Shown in pieces: positions 42,982-51,585 of a stretch of 64,000 nucleotides of DNA (positions are counted from its first letter, which is position 1; each line of letters opens with the position of its first letter). The notes under the pieces are model-generated. The model made no database searches. It was not told the DNA's origin and worked only from the letters and a program-made list of their open reading frames with translations. This stretch comes from Flavobacterium sp. LC2016-23 (lineage in GTDB: Bacteria; Bacteroidota; Bacteroidia; Flavobacteriales; Flavobacteriaceae): the NCBI RefSeq assembly GCF_009674775.1, contig NZ_WKKE01000005.1:1-64000 (forward strand), read 5' to 3'. A program made the position numbers and the translations under genes.

Positions 42982-43509
42982 TTAAATTTTATGGTCTTCC
43001 AAATAATGATAAAATTCATCAAATATTATTTTGAACCAAACGGTATAAATTTCGGGCTGTCTTTCAATATCTTCTTTTACATCTTCTATTTTCATCCACT
43101 TCCAATCCTCTACTTCGTCTGGATTAATAGCCGGATTATCATTATAATATCCGATCATGACGTGATCGAGTTCGTGTTCCGTTAAGCCATTATCAAAAGG
43201 AGCTTTGTATATAAAATGAAAAAGCTCTTTCAAATCAGCTTTAAAGCCCATTTCCTCAAATAATCTTCGGCTACCCGCTTCAATATTCGATTCTCCTTCG
43301 CGCTGGTGACTGCAACAGGTATTTGTCCAAAGCAAAGGTGAGTGATATTTTTGACGTGCGCGTTGCTGTAACATTATCTCATTTTTACCATTTAAGATAA
43401 AAACGGAGAAAGCACGGTGCAACAGCGCTTTTTCATGTGCTTCTAATTTTGGCATTAAGCCTATTTGCTCATCATTTTGATTGACTAATATTACGTTTTC
43501 TTCTATCAT
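42982..43509 (-). CDS. idi: Isopentenyl-diphosphate delta-isomerase, type I
   Basis: A 175-residue Nudix-fold enzyme that interconverts IPP and DMAPP for isoprenoid synthesis. HRAFSVFILN, the active-site LLWTNTCCSHQREGE and FKADLKELF are all present. Seven codons upstream there is another ATG (43530), but it lies within the -7 box 43528-43535, and the family N-terminus fits MIEENVILVNQNDE, so 43509 is chosen. Probably the first gene of an idi-queD-bcp run. Confidence 0.94.
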   Translation of the reverse strand: MIEENVILVNQNDEQIGLMPKLEAHEKALLHRAFSVFILNGKNEIMLQQRARQKYHSPLLWTNTCCSHQREGESNIEAGSRRLFEEMGFKADLKELFHFIYKAPFDNGLTEHELDHVMIGYYNDNPAINPDEVEDWKWMKIEDVKEDIERQPEIYTVWFKIIFDEFYHYLEDHKI

Positions 43510-43527
43510 CAGGGCGTTTTGTACAAA

Positions 43528-43535
43528 CAAAAATA
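43528..43535 (-). promoter_or_regulatory. Candidate -7 box for idi
   Basis: Minus strand TATTTTTG, exact TAnnTTTG match, 18 bases before the chosen ATG. Confidence 0.5.
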
Positions 43536-43769
43536 CGAAAAAAGAAATGGCTTGAAAATTTCAGAAAAGATTGTGAAAAGTTTAACGAGCCTATATTTTT
43601 ACAAGTCATTAATTTTCAAAACATTGCAAGTAGTTATTTTATATAAAAACCTTTAAAAACAAGCCTTAAAACTAAAGTCAGACCGTTTACGTAAATAAGA
43701 AAACGTTAAATCATACTTAAAAAAAACTCAATTGTAAAGTGCACGACATTTCTAAACAAACTCTCGTCG

Positions 43770-43777
43770 TACCTTTG
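43770..43777 (+). promoter_or_regulatory. Candidate -7 box for msrB-msrA
   Basis: TACCTTTG, exact TAnnTTTG match, 22 bases before the msrB ATG. Confidence 0.5.
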
Positions 43778-43799
43778 AAATACTAAAAAATAAAGCCTC

Positions 43800-44363
43800 A
43801 TGAAAATCTCAAAAACAAAAACACAATTTTTCAGCCTTTGCTTTTTACTTCCGCTTTTTATTCTGCAAGCCTGCGGACAAAACAAGAAAAAAGAAAACAC
43901 AAAAACTGTTATGATGGAAAACAAAATCAGCAAACCCGGAAACCCATATTACTCTAACACAGACACTACCAAATTAAAGGTAAGTGATGCAGAATGGAAA
44001 AAAGTATTACCAGAAGACGTTTATGCCGTAATGCGCGAGGCAGATACCGAAAGACCTTTTACAGGAAAATATTGGAATACGGACGAAAAAGGAACATATT
44101 ACTGCGCTTCGTGCGGAAACCTGCTTTTCAGATCGGGAGCCAAATTTTCAAGCAGCTGCGGATGGCCCAGTTTTTTTGAACAGGAAAACAAAAACAGCGT
44201 GATTTATAAAAAAGACAATTCTCTGGGAATGGAAAGAATTGAAGCCTTATGCGGCAGATGCAACGGGCATTTAGGCCATTTGTTTGATGATGGACCGGAA
44301 CCAACCGGAAAACGCTATTGCATGAACTCGATCGCACTTGATTTTATCCCCGATTCTAAATAA
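43800..44363 (+). CDS. msrB: Peptide-methionine (R)-S-oxide reductase MsrB, lipoprotein
   Basis: A 187-residue exported enzyme. The signal peptide ends in FILQAC (Cys25), a lipobox, so it is anchored in the periplasm or outer membrane. The MsrB domain has both zinc CxxC pairs (Cys102/105 and Cys151/154), GWPSF, and the catalytic Cys174 in RYCMNS. It repairs the R form of methionine sulfoxide in proteins. It is followed after ten bases by msrA, which handles the S form. Confidence 0.95.
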   Translation: MKISKTKTQFFSLCFLLPLFILQACGQNKKKENTKTVMMENKISKPGNPYYSNTDTTKLKVSDAEWKKVLPEDVYAVMREADTERPFTGKYWNTDEKGTYYCASCGNLLFRSGAKFSSSCGWPSFFEQENKNSVIYKKDNSLGMERIEALCGRCNGHLGHLFDDGPEPTGKRYCMNSIALDFIPDSK

Positions 44364-44373
44364 TAAATAAACG

Positions 44374-44991
44374 ATGAAAAATATATTTTTAATAGGCATT
44401 CTTGTACTATCACTAAGTGGTTTTGCACAAGACAATACAGCAAAAAAAACTTCAAAATATGAAACCATCACACTAGGCGGAGGATGCTACTGGTGTGTTG
44501 AAGCGGTTTACGAAAATTTAAACGGAGTAAAATCCGTTGTTTCCGGTTTTTCCGGAGGAAAAGTGGCTAACCCGACTTACGAGGAAGTATGCACCGGAAC
44601 GACAGGCCATGCCGAAGTGGTTCAGATTACGTATGATAAAACCGTAACAGATATTAATGAAATTTTTAAAGTTTTCTTTACCGTTCATGACCCCACAACC
44701 TTAAACAGACAGGGAGCCGATGTAGGCACGCAATATCGCTCTGTCATTTTCTACCAAAATGCGGAACAGAAAAAAGCAGCAGAAAGCATTATTGCCGAGC
44801 TTAATAAAGCGAAAGTTTATGATAGTCCGATTGTAACAAAAGTGGAACCGTTCAGCAAGTTCTATAAAGCTGAGGATTATCATCAGAATTATTATGCAAA
44901 CAACAAAAATCAGCCGTATTGTAAAATGGTTATTCAGCCTAAAATAGAAAAATTTGAAAAAGTTTTTAAAACCAAACTGAAAAAGAAATAA
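44374..44991 (+). CDS. msrA: Peptide-methionine (S)-S-oxide reductase MsrA, exported
   Basis: A 205-residue enzyme with a signal peptide (LSLSGFAQ, cleavage near residue 19) and the catalytic GGGCYWCVEAVY (Cys38, Cys41; Cys38 is the nucleophile), then GTTGHAEVVQITYD and HDPTTLNRQGADVGTQYRS. With msrB it forms a periplasmic repair pair for oxidised methionines, likely supplied with electrons by a membrane thiol system elsewhere. It ends at a hairpin terminator. Confidence 0.95.
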   Translation: MKNIFLIGILVLSLSGFAQDNTAKKTSKYETITLGGGCYWCVEAVYENLNGVKSVVSGFSGGKVANPTYEEVCTGTTGHAEVVQITYDKTVTDINEIFKVFFTVHDPTTLNRQGADVGTQYRSVIFYQNAEQKKAAESIIAELNKAKVYDSPIVTKVEPFSKFYKAEDYHQNYYANNKNQPYCKMVIQPKIEKFEKVFKTKLKKK

Positions 44992-45011
44992 TTATTAATT
45001 CCAGCAGAAAG

Positions 45012-45038
45012 CCGCTTATGAAAATGAGCGGTTTTTTT
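45012..45038 (+). terminator. Rho-independent terminator after msrA
   Basis: CCGCTTAT and ATGAGCGG (one wobble) around a GAAA loop, then seven T, 20 bases after the stop. Confidence 0.9.
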
Positions 45039-45042
45039 ATGT

Positions 45043-45122
45043 TTTGCCACGAATTACACGAATTGCACGAATCATAATATTTCGAAATAAAGATTCGTGC
45101 AATTCGTGTAATTCGCGGCAAA
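45043..45122. repeat. Near-perfect inverted repeat of ACACGAATT words
   Basis: 31-base arms 45043-45073 and 45092-45122 match in 30 of 31 positions, with an 18-base loop. The words ACGAATTACACGAATTGCACG repeat inside the arm itself. It lies between the msrA terminator and the pepP start, so it is not needed as a terminator. Confidence 0.85.
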
Positions 45123-45194
45123 CCTTTTTTAATTCATTTTTTTTGTAATTTGCATCCACAAAAAAATAAAATCATCAATCAAAACTATCAAAAA

Positions 45195-46610
45195 ATGAAG
45201 CGTTTCCTTCTGCCTTTCTTATTCTTACTTACAGTTTTCCAGATTCATTCCCAGGAAAATTTACCAGCTGATTATCTTTCAAAAGAATTCCACAAAGGAC
45301 GCCGTGAAGCCTTCAGAGCACTAATGCCGGCTAATTCCGTAGCCCTTGTTTTTTCGTATCCTGAAAGAGTCTTTTCGAGAGATATCAATTACAATTTTCA
45401 TCAGAATCCTGATTTGTATTATTTAACAGGCTATAAAGAACCCGATGCTGTTTTATTGATTTTTAAAGAGGCACAGGGAAGCGGTGAAACGTACAATGAA
45501 GTGATTTTTGTCCGCGAAAAAAATGCAGCCCGCGAAATGTGGACAGGAAGACGTCTGGGTATTGAAGGTACAAAATCTCAATTGGGAATCGCAACAGTAT
45601 ATAACGGAAGTGCCTTTAAAGATTTCGCTATTGATTTTAAAAAATTCGATAAGATCATTTACGATAAAATTCCAACCGACATCGGCAGTGATAAAAGCGG
45701 AGCTGATTTGTCCGGCTTACTTCAGAGTTTTAAAACCAAAGCCGGAATCACAAAAGAAGATGAGGGCGCTCTAGAATTGTTCCGAGCTATTACCAGTACA
45801 CTTAGGGAGATTAAGACTCCTGAGGAATTAGTTTTGATGCGTAAAACCGTTAAACTTTCCTGTATTGCCCATAATGAGGTCATGAAAGCGGTTGGGCCCG
45901 ACATGAGTGAAAATGAAGCAGACGGAATTCATGCTTACATTCACAGAAGGTATGGCGCAGAAGCCGAAGGGTATTCGCCAATTGTAGGCGCGGGAGCAAA
46001 CGGCTGCATCTTACATTACGGAGAAAACAACAGCACTAAAATCGACAATCAGTTGCTACTAATGGATGTTGGATCTGAATATCATGGCTATTCTGCCGAT
46101 GTTACCAGAACCATTCCGGCAAACGGAAAATTTACAGCCGAACAAAAAGCCATTTATCAATTGGTTTATGATGCCCAGGAAGCCGTTTTTGCCATTTGCA
46201 AAGAAGGCACTCCTCTTTTAGAGCTGAATAATAAAGCCAAAGAAGTGCTGGCAAACGGATTATTAAAGCTGGGAATTATCAAAGACTTAAAAGAAGTAAG
46301 TCTTTATTATCCGCACGGATGCTCGCATTTTCTCGGACTCGATGTTCACGACAAAGGAAATTTTAAAGGTCCGGACAGTCTTTTAAAAGAAAACATGATC
46401 ATCACGGTTGAGCCGGGGATTTATATTTCAGCAAACAGCAAATGCGACAAAAAATGGTGGAATATTGGTGTTCGCATTGAAGATGATATCCTGATCAAAA
46501 AAGATTCATACGAAAACCTTTCGATTGATTCGCCAAGAAAATGGGACGAAATCGAAGCTTTAGCCAAACAAAAAAGTACTTTTAACGAAATGAAATTTCC
46601 TAAAATATAG
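45195..46610 (+). CDS. Exported Xaa-Pro aminopeptidase (M24B)
   Basis: A 471-residue protein with a signal peptide (FLLTVFQIHSQ, cleavage near residue 19), an N-terminal creatinase-type domain, and a pita-bread M24 domain. Metal ligands lie in MDVGSEYHGYSADVTRT, HGCSHFLGLDVHD and IITVEPGIYI. It removes N-terminal residues before proline from peptides, probably in the periplasm. An upstream in-frame ATG at 45150 is rejected because the signal peptide begins at MKRFLLPF. Confidence 0.9.
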   Translation: MKRFLLPFLFLLTVFQIHSQENLPADYLSKEFHKGRREAFRALMPANSVALVFSYPERVFSRDINYNFHQNPDLYYLTGYKEPDAVLLIFKEAQGSGETYNEVIFVREKNAAREMWTGRRLGIEGTKSQLGIATVYNGSAFKDFAIDFKKFDKIIYDKIPTDIGSDKSGADLSGLLQSFKTKAGITKEDEGALELFRAITSTLREIKTPEELVLMRKTVKLSCIAHNEVMKAVGPDMSENEADGIHAYIHRRYGAEAEGYSPIVGAGANGCILHYGENNSTKIDNQLLLMDVGSEYHGYSADVTRTIPANGKFTAEQKAIYQLVYDAQEAVFAICKEGTPLLELNNKAKEVLANGLLKLGIIKDLKEVSLYYPHGCSHFLGLDVHDKGNFKGPDSLLKENMIITVEPGIYISANSKCDKKWWNIGVRIEDDILIKKDSYENLSIDSPRKWDEIEALAKQKSTFNEMKFPKI

Positions 46611-46620
46611 TTTATTTTTC

Positions 46621-46691
46621 GCCACAGATTAAAGGATTTTCACAGATTCTAATTCAATTGAATAAATCTTTTAATCTTTTTAATCTGTGGC
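46621..46691. repeat. Inverted repeat of CACAGATTAAA words
   Basis: GCCACAGATTAAA at 46621-46633 pairs with TTTAATCTGTGGC at 46679-46691; the inside pairs only partly. It lies ten bases after the peptidase stop and may act as its 3' end. Confidence 0.65.
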
Positions 46692-46753
46692 CAAAAAACA
46701 TTTCAAACCGGAAACTAATTTTCACGAACTTTGCTTTCTTAAAATACTAAAAA

Positions 46754-47713
46754 ATGAAAGCACTTACCTTCTCTTCTTTCGGAGATTCGGATGTTTTAGA
46801 ATATATAGAAATCCCCAATCCGCAATTAAAAAACGATGAAATTTTAGTCGAAATGAAAGCCATCGGACTAAACTTTGCCGATGTTTACAGACGAAAGGGA
46901 AATTATCATCTAAAGGGAAATCCGCCTTTTATTGCTGGCTATGAAGGTGCCGGAATCGTTGTTGACACGAATAATCATTCTGAGTACAAAATCGGAGACC
47001 GTATCGCTTTCGCGGATGTTCCGTTTGCCAATGCAGAACTGGTGGCCGTTAATATCAATCATGTCCTTCCTTTACCCGAAGCCATTTCTTTCGAAACTGC
47101 AGCTTCGATATTACTACAAGGCCTGACAGCACATTATCTGGCTACAGACAGCCATAAAACCACAAAAGGCGAAACCGTTTTAATTCATGCGGTTGCCGGC
47201 GGAGTCGGTCAGTTTTTAACGCAGATCAGTAAACTTTTGGGTGCGAATGTTATTGGCCTGACCTCATCAGCAGAAAAAGCAAAAGTCGCTCTTGAACAAG
47301 GTGCCGATCATGTTTTTTTATATCAGGAAGACTGGAAATCGGATCTTTTTAAAACAAACCCAAAAGGTGTTAATGTAGTGTATGACAGTATTGGAAGTAC
47401 TTTAACTGATAGTTTTGAAGTTACTAAAGAATGCGGACAGGTGGTTTTCTTCGGAATGGCCGGAGGTGATCCTGCTCCTGTAGACCCGAGAATGCTTATG
47501 GATACTTCCAAAACTTTAACCGGAGGTGATTTATGGAGTTATTTGAATTCGAAAGAAGAAAGAATCAAAAGAGCCAATCAATTATTTGACTGGATTACAG
47601 AAGGAAAAATTACGCTTTCGACTCCAACTTCCTTTAAATTGTCAGAAGGAAAACTGGCGCACGATTATCTGGAAAGCCGAAAAAGTACGGGGAAAATTAT
47701 TTTGATTCCTTGA
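46754..47713 (+). CDS. Zinc-independent NADPH:quinone oxidoreductase-like protein (MDR family)
   Basis: A 319-residue medium-chain dehydrogenase/reductase. The GroES-like domain has GLNFADVYRRKGNY, the nucleotide fold has VLIHAVAGGVGQFLTQISKLLGANVIG, and the C-terminus is LAHDYLESRKSTGKIILIP. Zinc-binding cysteines are absent, as in quinone reductases. It probably reduces quinones or enones with NADPH. Substrate unknown; single gene. Confidence 0.9.
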   Translation: MKALTFSSFGDSDVLEYIEIPNPQLKNDEILVEMKAIGLNFADVYRRKGNYHLKGNPPFIAGYEGAGIVVDTNNHSEYKIGDRIAFADVPFANAELVAVNINHVLPLPEAISFETAASILLQGLTAHYLATDSHKTTKGETVLIHAVAGGVGQFLTQISKLLGANVIGLTSSAEKAKVALEQGADHVFLYQEDWKSDLFKTNPKGVNVVYDSIGSTLTDSFEVTKECGQVVFFGMAGGDPAPVDPRMLMDTSKTLTGGDLWSYLNSKEERIKRANQLFDWITEGKITLSTPTSFKLSEGKLAHDYLESRKSTGKIILIP

Positions 47714-47754
47714 TATTTAGTTTTCAGTTTTCACTCTCAGTTTTCAGCACAATC

Positions 47755-47856
47755 TTGTCATCCTGACGAAGGAAGGATCGCACTAGGAGCTCCGCAATGA
47801 ATGTCTTAAATCTTTGTCGAATTACTTGTGTGATCCTTCCTTCGTCAGGATGACAA
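47755..47856. repeat. Inverted repeat with GACGAAGGAAGGATC words between converging genes
   Basis: 29-base arms 47755-47783 and 47828-47856 match in 28 of 29 positions, with a 44-base loop. Similar TCATCCTGACGAAGGAAGGA sequences are familiar from other Bacteroidota spacers. It lies between converging stops at 47713 and 47865 and could terminate both transcripts. It is preceded by AGTTTTCAGTTTTCA words at 47719-47748. Confidence 0.82.
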
Positions 47857-47864
47857 AACATAAA

Positions 47865-48956
47865 CTACAACTGATTCACCTCAATTTTTGTCAATTCAGA
47901 TAATTCTACAATTCTGCTTACCTCATTTTTATTGGCAACAAAAAACAGGTAATTGTCTCCATGGGTATCGTATGTCATTAATTCCAGATTATGTTTTTCT
48001 AAAGCAGTCTGAATGTAGGGAAACAAATCATGACTGTACGTTTCTTCAGGATATTCGAAATTAAAATCTTCTCCGATCATTTCAGAGATGAAATACTCGG
48101 CATCTTCGGGATCGAATTTCCAGTCGCTGTTCCAGGCATCAATATTTTCGAAAAAATTAAAATGCCCTTCAGCTTTTTCGTAATAGTCTTTTGCTTCATT
48201 TTTAAAAGCTGCAAAAAGCTTTTTGGATTGTTTTTTCAGTTCTTTTTCTTCGATACTTCCTCTTGAAACCAGCTTTACAAATTCTTCAAATGTTTCCTGT
48301 GTCACCTCAACATCGTCCGCCAATAAATTTTCTGAAGAAGGAAGCTCAACATTTTCCGGTATTTCAATTTTCAGATACTGACAAATTCCCTGCAAAACCC
48401 TTTCAAACGCTTTAAATCCGATAGTCTGAATTTCATTTTTAGGCGCATTGACATCAATATACTCGGTATCTAAAATGGCTTTCGTATAATCCAGAAAATA
48501 ATTATGATTGTATAAAATCCGAATATCATTTGTTTCGAGACTGTTGGTACAACAAAAGAAAATGATGAAATTATGCAAAACATGTTTCAGATATTTTTTC
48601 ATCTCCGGAGTGGGCTCCGTATAAAACTGAATGTGAATATAATCGAATTCCAGTCCCTCCTCTATTTGTGCATCCGAAATGGGACCAATATTCACTTTTG
48701 CATACAATTCGTTTAAAACTTCGTAGGCATTTTTAAACCCCGCTTTCTTAATTTCGTTTTGCGCTTCTTCATAATCAAATGAACCCGGAAAGGAATATAA
48801 ATTCACTGAAATCGTATCGTGAATTCCTTTCATTTTAAATTCAAATTTATTTTGCTCATTATACAAATAGGTATAAACCGCATCCATAACATCAAAAGAA
48901 ACGATTGATTTCGGGTCGTTATTTCTGCCAAATAAATTCGAAAAGAAGTTCTTCAT
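47865..48956 (-). CDS. Uncharacterised acidic protein, C-terminus possibly DUF6630-like
   Basis: A 363-residue soluble, acidic protein without a signal peptide or membrane segments. The first half is not recognised. The last 100 residues (from SDWKFDPEDAEYFISEMIGED to TYDTHGDNYLFFVANK) resemble the DUF6630 group that occurs in polymorphic-toxin immunity loci; this is a weak, by-eye match. It is 39 bases downstream of a SUKH-family gene on the same strand, which strengthens an immunity-type reading. No toxin is adjacent. Confidence 0.5.
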   Translation of the reverse strand: MKNFFSNLFGRNNDPKSIVSFDVMDAVYTYLYNEQNKFEFKMKGIHDTISVNLYSFPGSFDYEEAQNEIKKAGFKNAYEVLNELYAKVNIGPISDAQIEEGLEFDYIHIQFYTEPTPEMKKYLKHVLHNFIIFFCCTNSLETNDIRILYNHNYFLDYTKAILDTEYIDVNAPKNEIQTIGFKAFERVLQGICQYLKIEIPENVELPSSENLLADDVEVTQETFEEFVKLVSRGSIEEKELKKQSKKLFAAFKNEAKDYYEKAEGHFNFFENIDAWNSDWKFDPEDAEYFISEMIGEDFNFEYPEETYSHDLFPYIQTALEKHNLELMTYDTHGDNYLFFVANKNEVSRIVELSELTKIEVNQL

Positions 48957-48995
48957 TTTAGAGACAATATTTTTTTGAGTCTAAATTATGCATTT

Positions 48996-49658
48996 TTATT
49001 CATTCGAATATTCAAAAGTAGTATCCATTTTATCGAAAAAAATAATTTCAGCAAGTAGCTTTTTCATTTCAATATCCGTTAAGAATCCTCTCGCATCTTC
49101 TTTATTTTTACCAATCAAAATTTGATAATCAACAATGTCTCGTTTTAATAAATTTTGCAAAACTTCTTTTTGTTGCTCAGTTAAGTATTTTTTATGAGAT
49201 TTAAATACCTTTTCAATATTACCCCTAAACTCCTCTTCACTTTCCTCATTATACATATCTTGTTGTGACATATCGGTCAATAATGTTCTAAAAATAAAAT
49301 CTACCAGATTTTTTGCCAAATATTCTGCCTCACTCATATCGTGACACAACAAAACTATGGGCACATTTCCATTTTCTTCTTCATTTAGAAAAAAACAAAA
49401 GTGATCACCAGCACCACTTTTAGCAAAAGGAATGAATTTAAATTCTTTATTAATCTGACGGTAATCATCAGGATCGATAAGCCTTTCTATTTCTCTAGTA
49501 ATACTATTCAAATTAAGCAGCTCAAAATCATAAGAATGTAAAAGTAGTGATGGATTTTCTTTTAATTCACCTACAGTAAGCATTCCATCTTCATATAACT
49601 GTTTATACAAAGAAGGATATTCAAACTGGTATTTTTTCTCAATATCTTGCAGTATCAT
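48996..49658 (-). CDS. SMI1/KNR4 (SUKH)-family protein
   Basis: A 220-residue protein. The N-terminal 125 residues follow the SUKH pattern: IEKKYQFEYPSLYKQLYEDG, a central FIPFAKSGAGDHFCFFL strand pair, and IVLLCHDMSEAEYLAKNLVDFIF. The C-terminal 90 residues are helical and lysine-rich. Bacterial SUKH proteins mostly act as immunity proteins to secreted nuclease-type toxins. No toxin gene lies nearby, so this may be an orphan immunity or defence module. A -7 box (TAAATTTG) is at 49682-49689. Confidence 0.75.
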   Translation of the reverse strand: MILQDIEKKYQFEYPSLYKQLYEDGMLTVGELKENPSLLLHSYDFELLNLNSITREIERLIDPDDYRQINKEFKFIPFAKSGAGDHFCFFLNEEENGNVPIVLLCHDMSEAEYLAKNLVDFIFRTLLTDMSQQDMYNEESEEEFRGNIEKVFKSHKKYLTEQQKEVLQNLLKRDIVDYQILIGKNKEDARGFLTDIEMKKLLAEIIFFDKMDTTFEYSNE

Positions 49659-49681
49659 TATTTTAAAGTTTAATTTTCTTA

Positions 49682-49689
49682 CAAATTTA
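49682..49689 (-). promoter_or_regulatory. Candidate -7 box for the SUKH gene
   Basis: Minus strand TAAATTTG, exact TAnnTTTG match, 23 bases before the ATG. Confidence 0.5.
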
Positions 49690-49726
49690 AAAGATAATAC
49701 TTATACTACAAAATAAATCGATGAAT

Positions 49727-51286
49727 TTATTTTAAAGTTTCCGCGATCATCAGGGCACATTTTTCACCATCGATGGCTGCAGAGATAATTCCGCCTGCAT
49801 AACCTGCTCCTTCTCCACACGGATACAAGCCTTTTATTTGCAAATGTTCATACGTTAACGGATCTCTCGGAATTCTGACCGGAGACGATGTTCGGCTTTC
49901 GGGTGCGTGTAAAATCGCTTCATTGGTTAAATAACCGCGCATTGATTTTCCAAATTCCTTAAAACCTTCGCGTAAAATCTGCGATAAAAATCCGGGAAAA
50001 ACCTGCCCCATTTCAACCGAAGTGGTTCCGGGAACATAGGAAGTTTTAGGAATATCTGCCGAAACTTTATTTTGGGTAAAATCGATCATTCTTTGTGCCG
50101 GCACTTTTTGGGTTTGTCCTGCCAGATGCCACGCTTTTTGCTCGATGCTTTTTTGGAATTCCATTCCGGCCAGAGCGCCAAATTTTTCGAAAGGTTTAAA
50201 ATCTTCCAGTTTTAGTTCGATCACGATTCCGGAATTTGCCGTTGCCTGATCCCTTTTTGATGGTGACCAGCCATTTGTAACCACTTCACCCGGGTTTGTT
50301 GCACAGGGCGCAATGACACCACCCGGACACATACAGAATGAATACATGCCTCGACCGTTAACCTGTTTTACAATAGAATACGGCGCCGGAGGCAAATGTT
50401 CCCCGCGGTAATCACAACTATACTGAATACTGTCTATTAATTCCTGTGAATGTTCTGCACGAACACCAAGCGCAAAAGGTTTTGCTTCGATGAAAATTTT
50501 CTTTTTATCTAATAATTCAAAAATATCACGGGCAGAATGTCCCGTTGCAAGGATTAATTTATTAGCCTGAATCGTATCTCCCTTTTGGGTTACCACTCCT
50601 TCTACTTCATTATTTTTTACCAAAATATCGGTAACCCTGGTATCAAACAAAACCTGACCGCCAAATTCGATAATTTTGTTTCGAATGTCTTCAATGATTT
50701 TAGGCAATTTATTGGTTCCGATATGCGGATGTGCTTCCACTAAAATATCTTCCGAGGCTCCAAAAGCGACCAAAAGTTCCAAAATTCGGGTTACATCGCC
50801 GCGTTTCTTAGAACGGGTATACAATTTCCCGTCAGAATAGGTTCCTGCTCCGCCTTCACCAAAACAATAATTGGAATCCTCGTTAACCAGGTGATCTACG
50901 TTGATGGCTTTCAGATCACGACGGCGTCCGCGGACATCTTTTCCACGTTCCAATACAATGGGTTTTAAACCTAATTCTATCAGCTGCAATGCCGCAAAAA
51001 GTCCTGCAGGGCCTGCTCCAACGACAATTACTTCCTGAGCTTTAGAAACGTCCTTATATTCAGGCAATTCTATTTTGGTTTCCTGAAAAGATTCTCCCTT
51101 TAAATATATGATTACTTTCAAATTGATTTTTATCGCTTTCTGACGCGCATCAATCGAGCGTTTCAGGATAGAAACATGCTGAATCTCCTGAGGGGAAACT
51201 TTTAACTGTTTCGACAAATGGTCTTTAAGCAGCAATTCGTTTGCAGCAATTTCCGGGGTTACCTGAAGTAAAAGTTCTCTTGGCAT
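49727..51286 (-). CDS. FAD-dependent dehydrogenase, uncharacterised (COG2509-like)
   Basis: A 519-residue flavoprotein with an N-terminal region of about 85 residues, then the dinucleotide fold VVGAGPAGLFAALQLIELG, GGAGTYSDGKLYTR, LATGHSARDIFELL and C-terminal GLYPCGEGAGYAGGIISAAIDG. These match the widespread family of uncharacterised FAD-dependent dehydrogenases. Also present is a cysteine-containing YSFCMCPGGVI segment. Substrate unknown. Own -7 box at 51334-51341. Confidence 0.9.
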   Translation of the reverse strand: MPRELLLQVTPEIAANELLLKDHLSKQLKVSPQEIQHVSILKRSIDARQKAIKINLKVIIYLKGESFQETKIELPEYKDVSKAQEVIVVGAGPAGLFAALQLIELGLKPIVLERGKDVRGRRRDLKAINVDHLVNEDSNYCFGEGGAGTYSDGKLYTRSKKRGDVTRILELLVAFGASEDILVEAHPHIGTNKLPKIIEDIRNKIIEFGGQVLFDTRVTDILVKNNEVEGVVTQKGDTIQANKLILATGHSARDIFELLDKKKIFIEAKPFALGVRAEHSQELIDSIQYSCDYRGEHLPPAPYSIVKQVNGRGMYSFCMCPGGVIAPCATNPGEVVTNGWSPSKRDQATANSGIVIELKLEDFKPFEKFGALAGMEFQKSIEQKAWHLAGQTQKVPAQRMIDFTQNKVSADIPKTSYVPGTTSVEMGQVFPGFLSQILREGFKEFGKSMRGYLTNEAILHAPESRTSSPVRIPRDPLTYEHLQIKGLYPCGEGAGYAGGIISAAIDGEKCALMIAETLK

Positions 51287-51333
51287 TGTATCTTATTTAT
51301 GCAATTAGCTTTTCTATTTATGAAAAGAACATG

Positions 51334-51341
51334 CAAAAATA
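51334..51341 (-). promoter_or_regulatory. Candidate -7 box for the FAD-dependent dehydrogenase
   Basis: Minus strand TATTTTTG, exact TAnnTTTG match, 47 bases before the ATG. Confidence 0.42.
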
Positions 51342-51363
51342 CTATTTTGAACTGACTTTATAT

Positions 51364-51511
51364 AATTAACCGCAAAGTGCGCTAAGATTTAATTCTACTG
51401 TATGAATATAAAACGCAAAGTTCGCAAAGCTAAATCAACACAAAGCTTTGCGAACTTTGTATTTATAAAACAATACCTTTAAAAAATTCCTAGCGTACTT
51501 TGCGGTTAATT
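51364..51511. repeat. Nested inverted repeat of CGCAAAG words
   Basis: Outer arms 51364-51384 and 51491-51511 match in 20 of 21 positions; inner arms CAAAGTTCGCAAAGC (51416-51430) and GCTTTGCGAACTTTG (51445-51459) are perfect. Same words and layout as the core of 40113-40260. It lies between divergent genes, upstream of both promoters. Confidence 0.82.
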
Positions 51512-51549
51512 ATGCAGCAATTTGTGCCTTTTTCGTAAAATAGACTTTG

Positions 51550-51557
51550 TACCTTTG
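51550..51557 (+). promoter_or_regulatory. Candidate -7 box for the 79-residue protein gene
   Basis: TACCTTTG, exact TAnnTTTG match, 28 bases before the ATG at 51586. It excludes an upstream in-frame ATG at 51547 as the start. Confidence 0.48.
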
Positions 51558-51585
51558 CACCTCAGAACCTTTGCACCTTAAAATA

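Noticed and set aside
45043..47856. Insertion-sequence origin of the spacer palindromes
   Set aside because: No transposase gene, no terminal repeats with target duplications could be seen; only self-complementary words are present.
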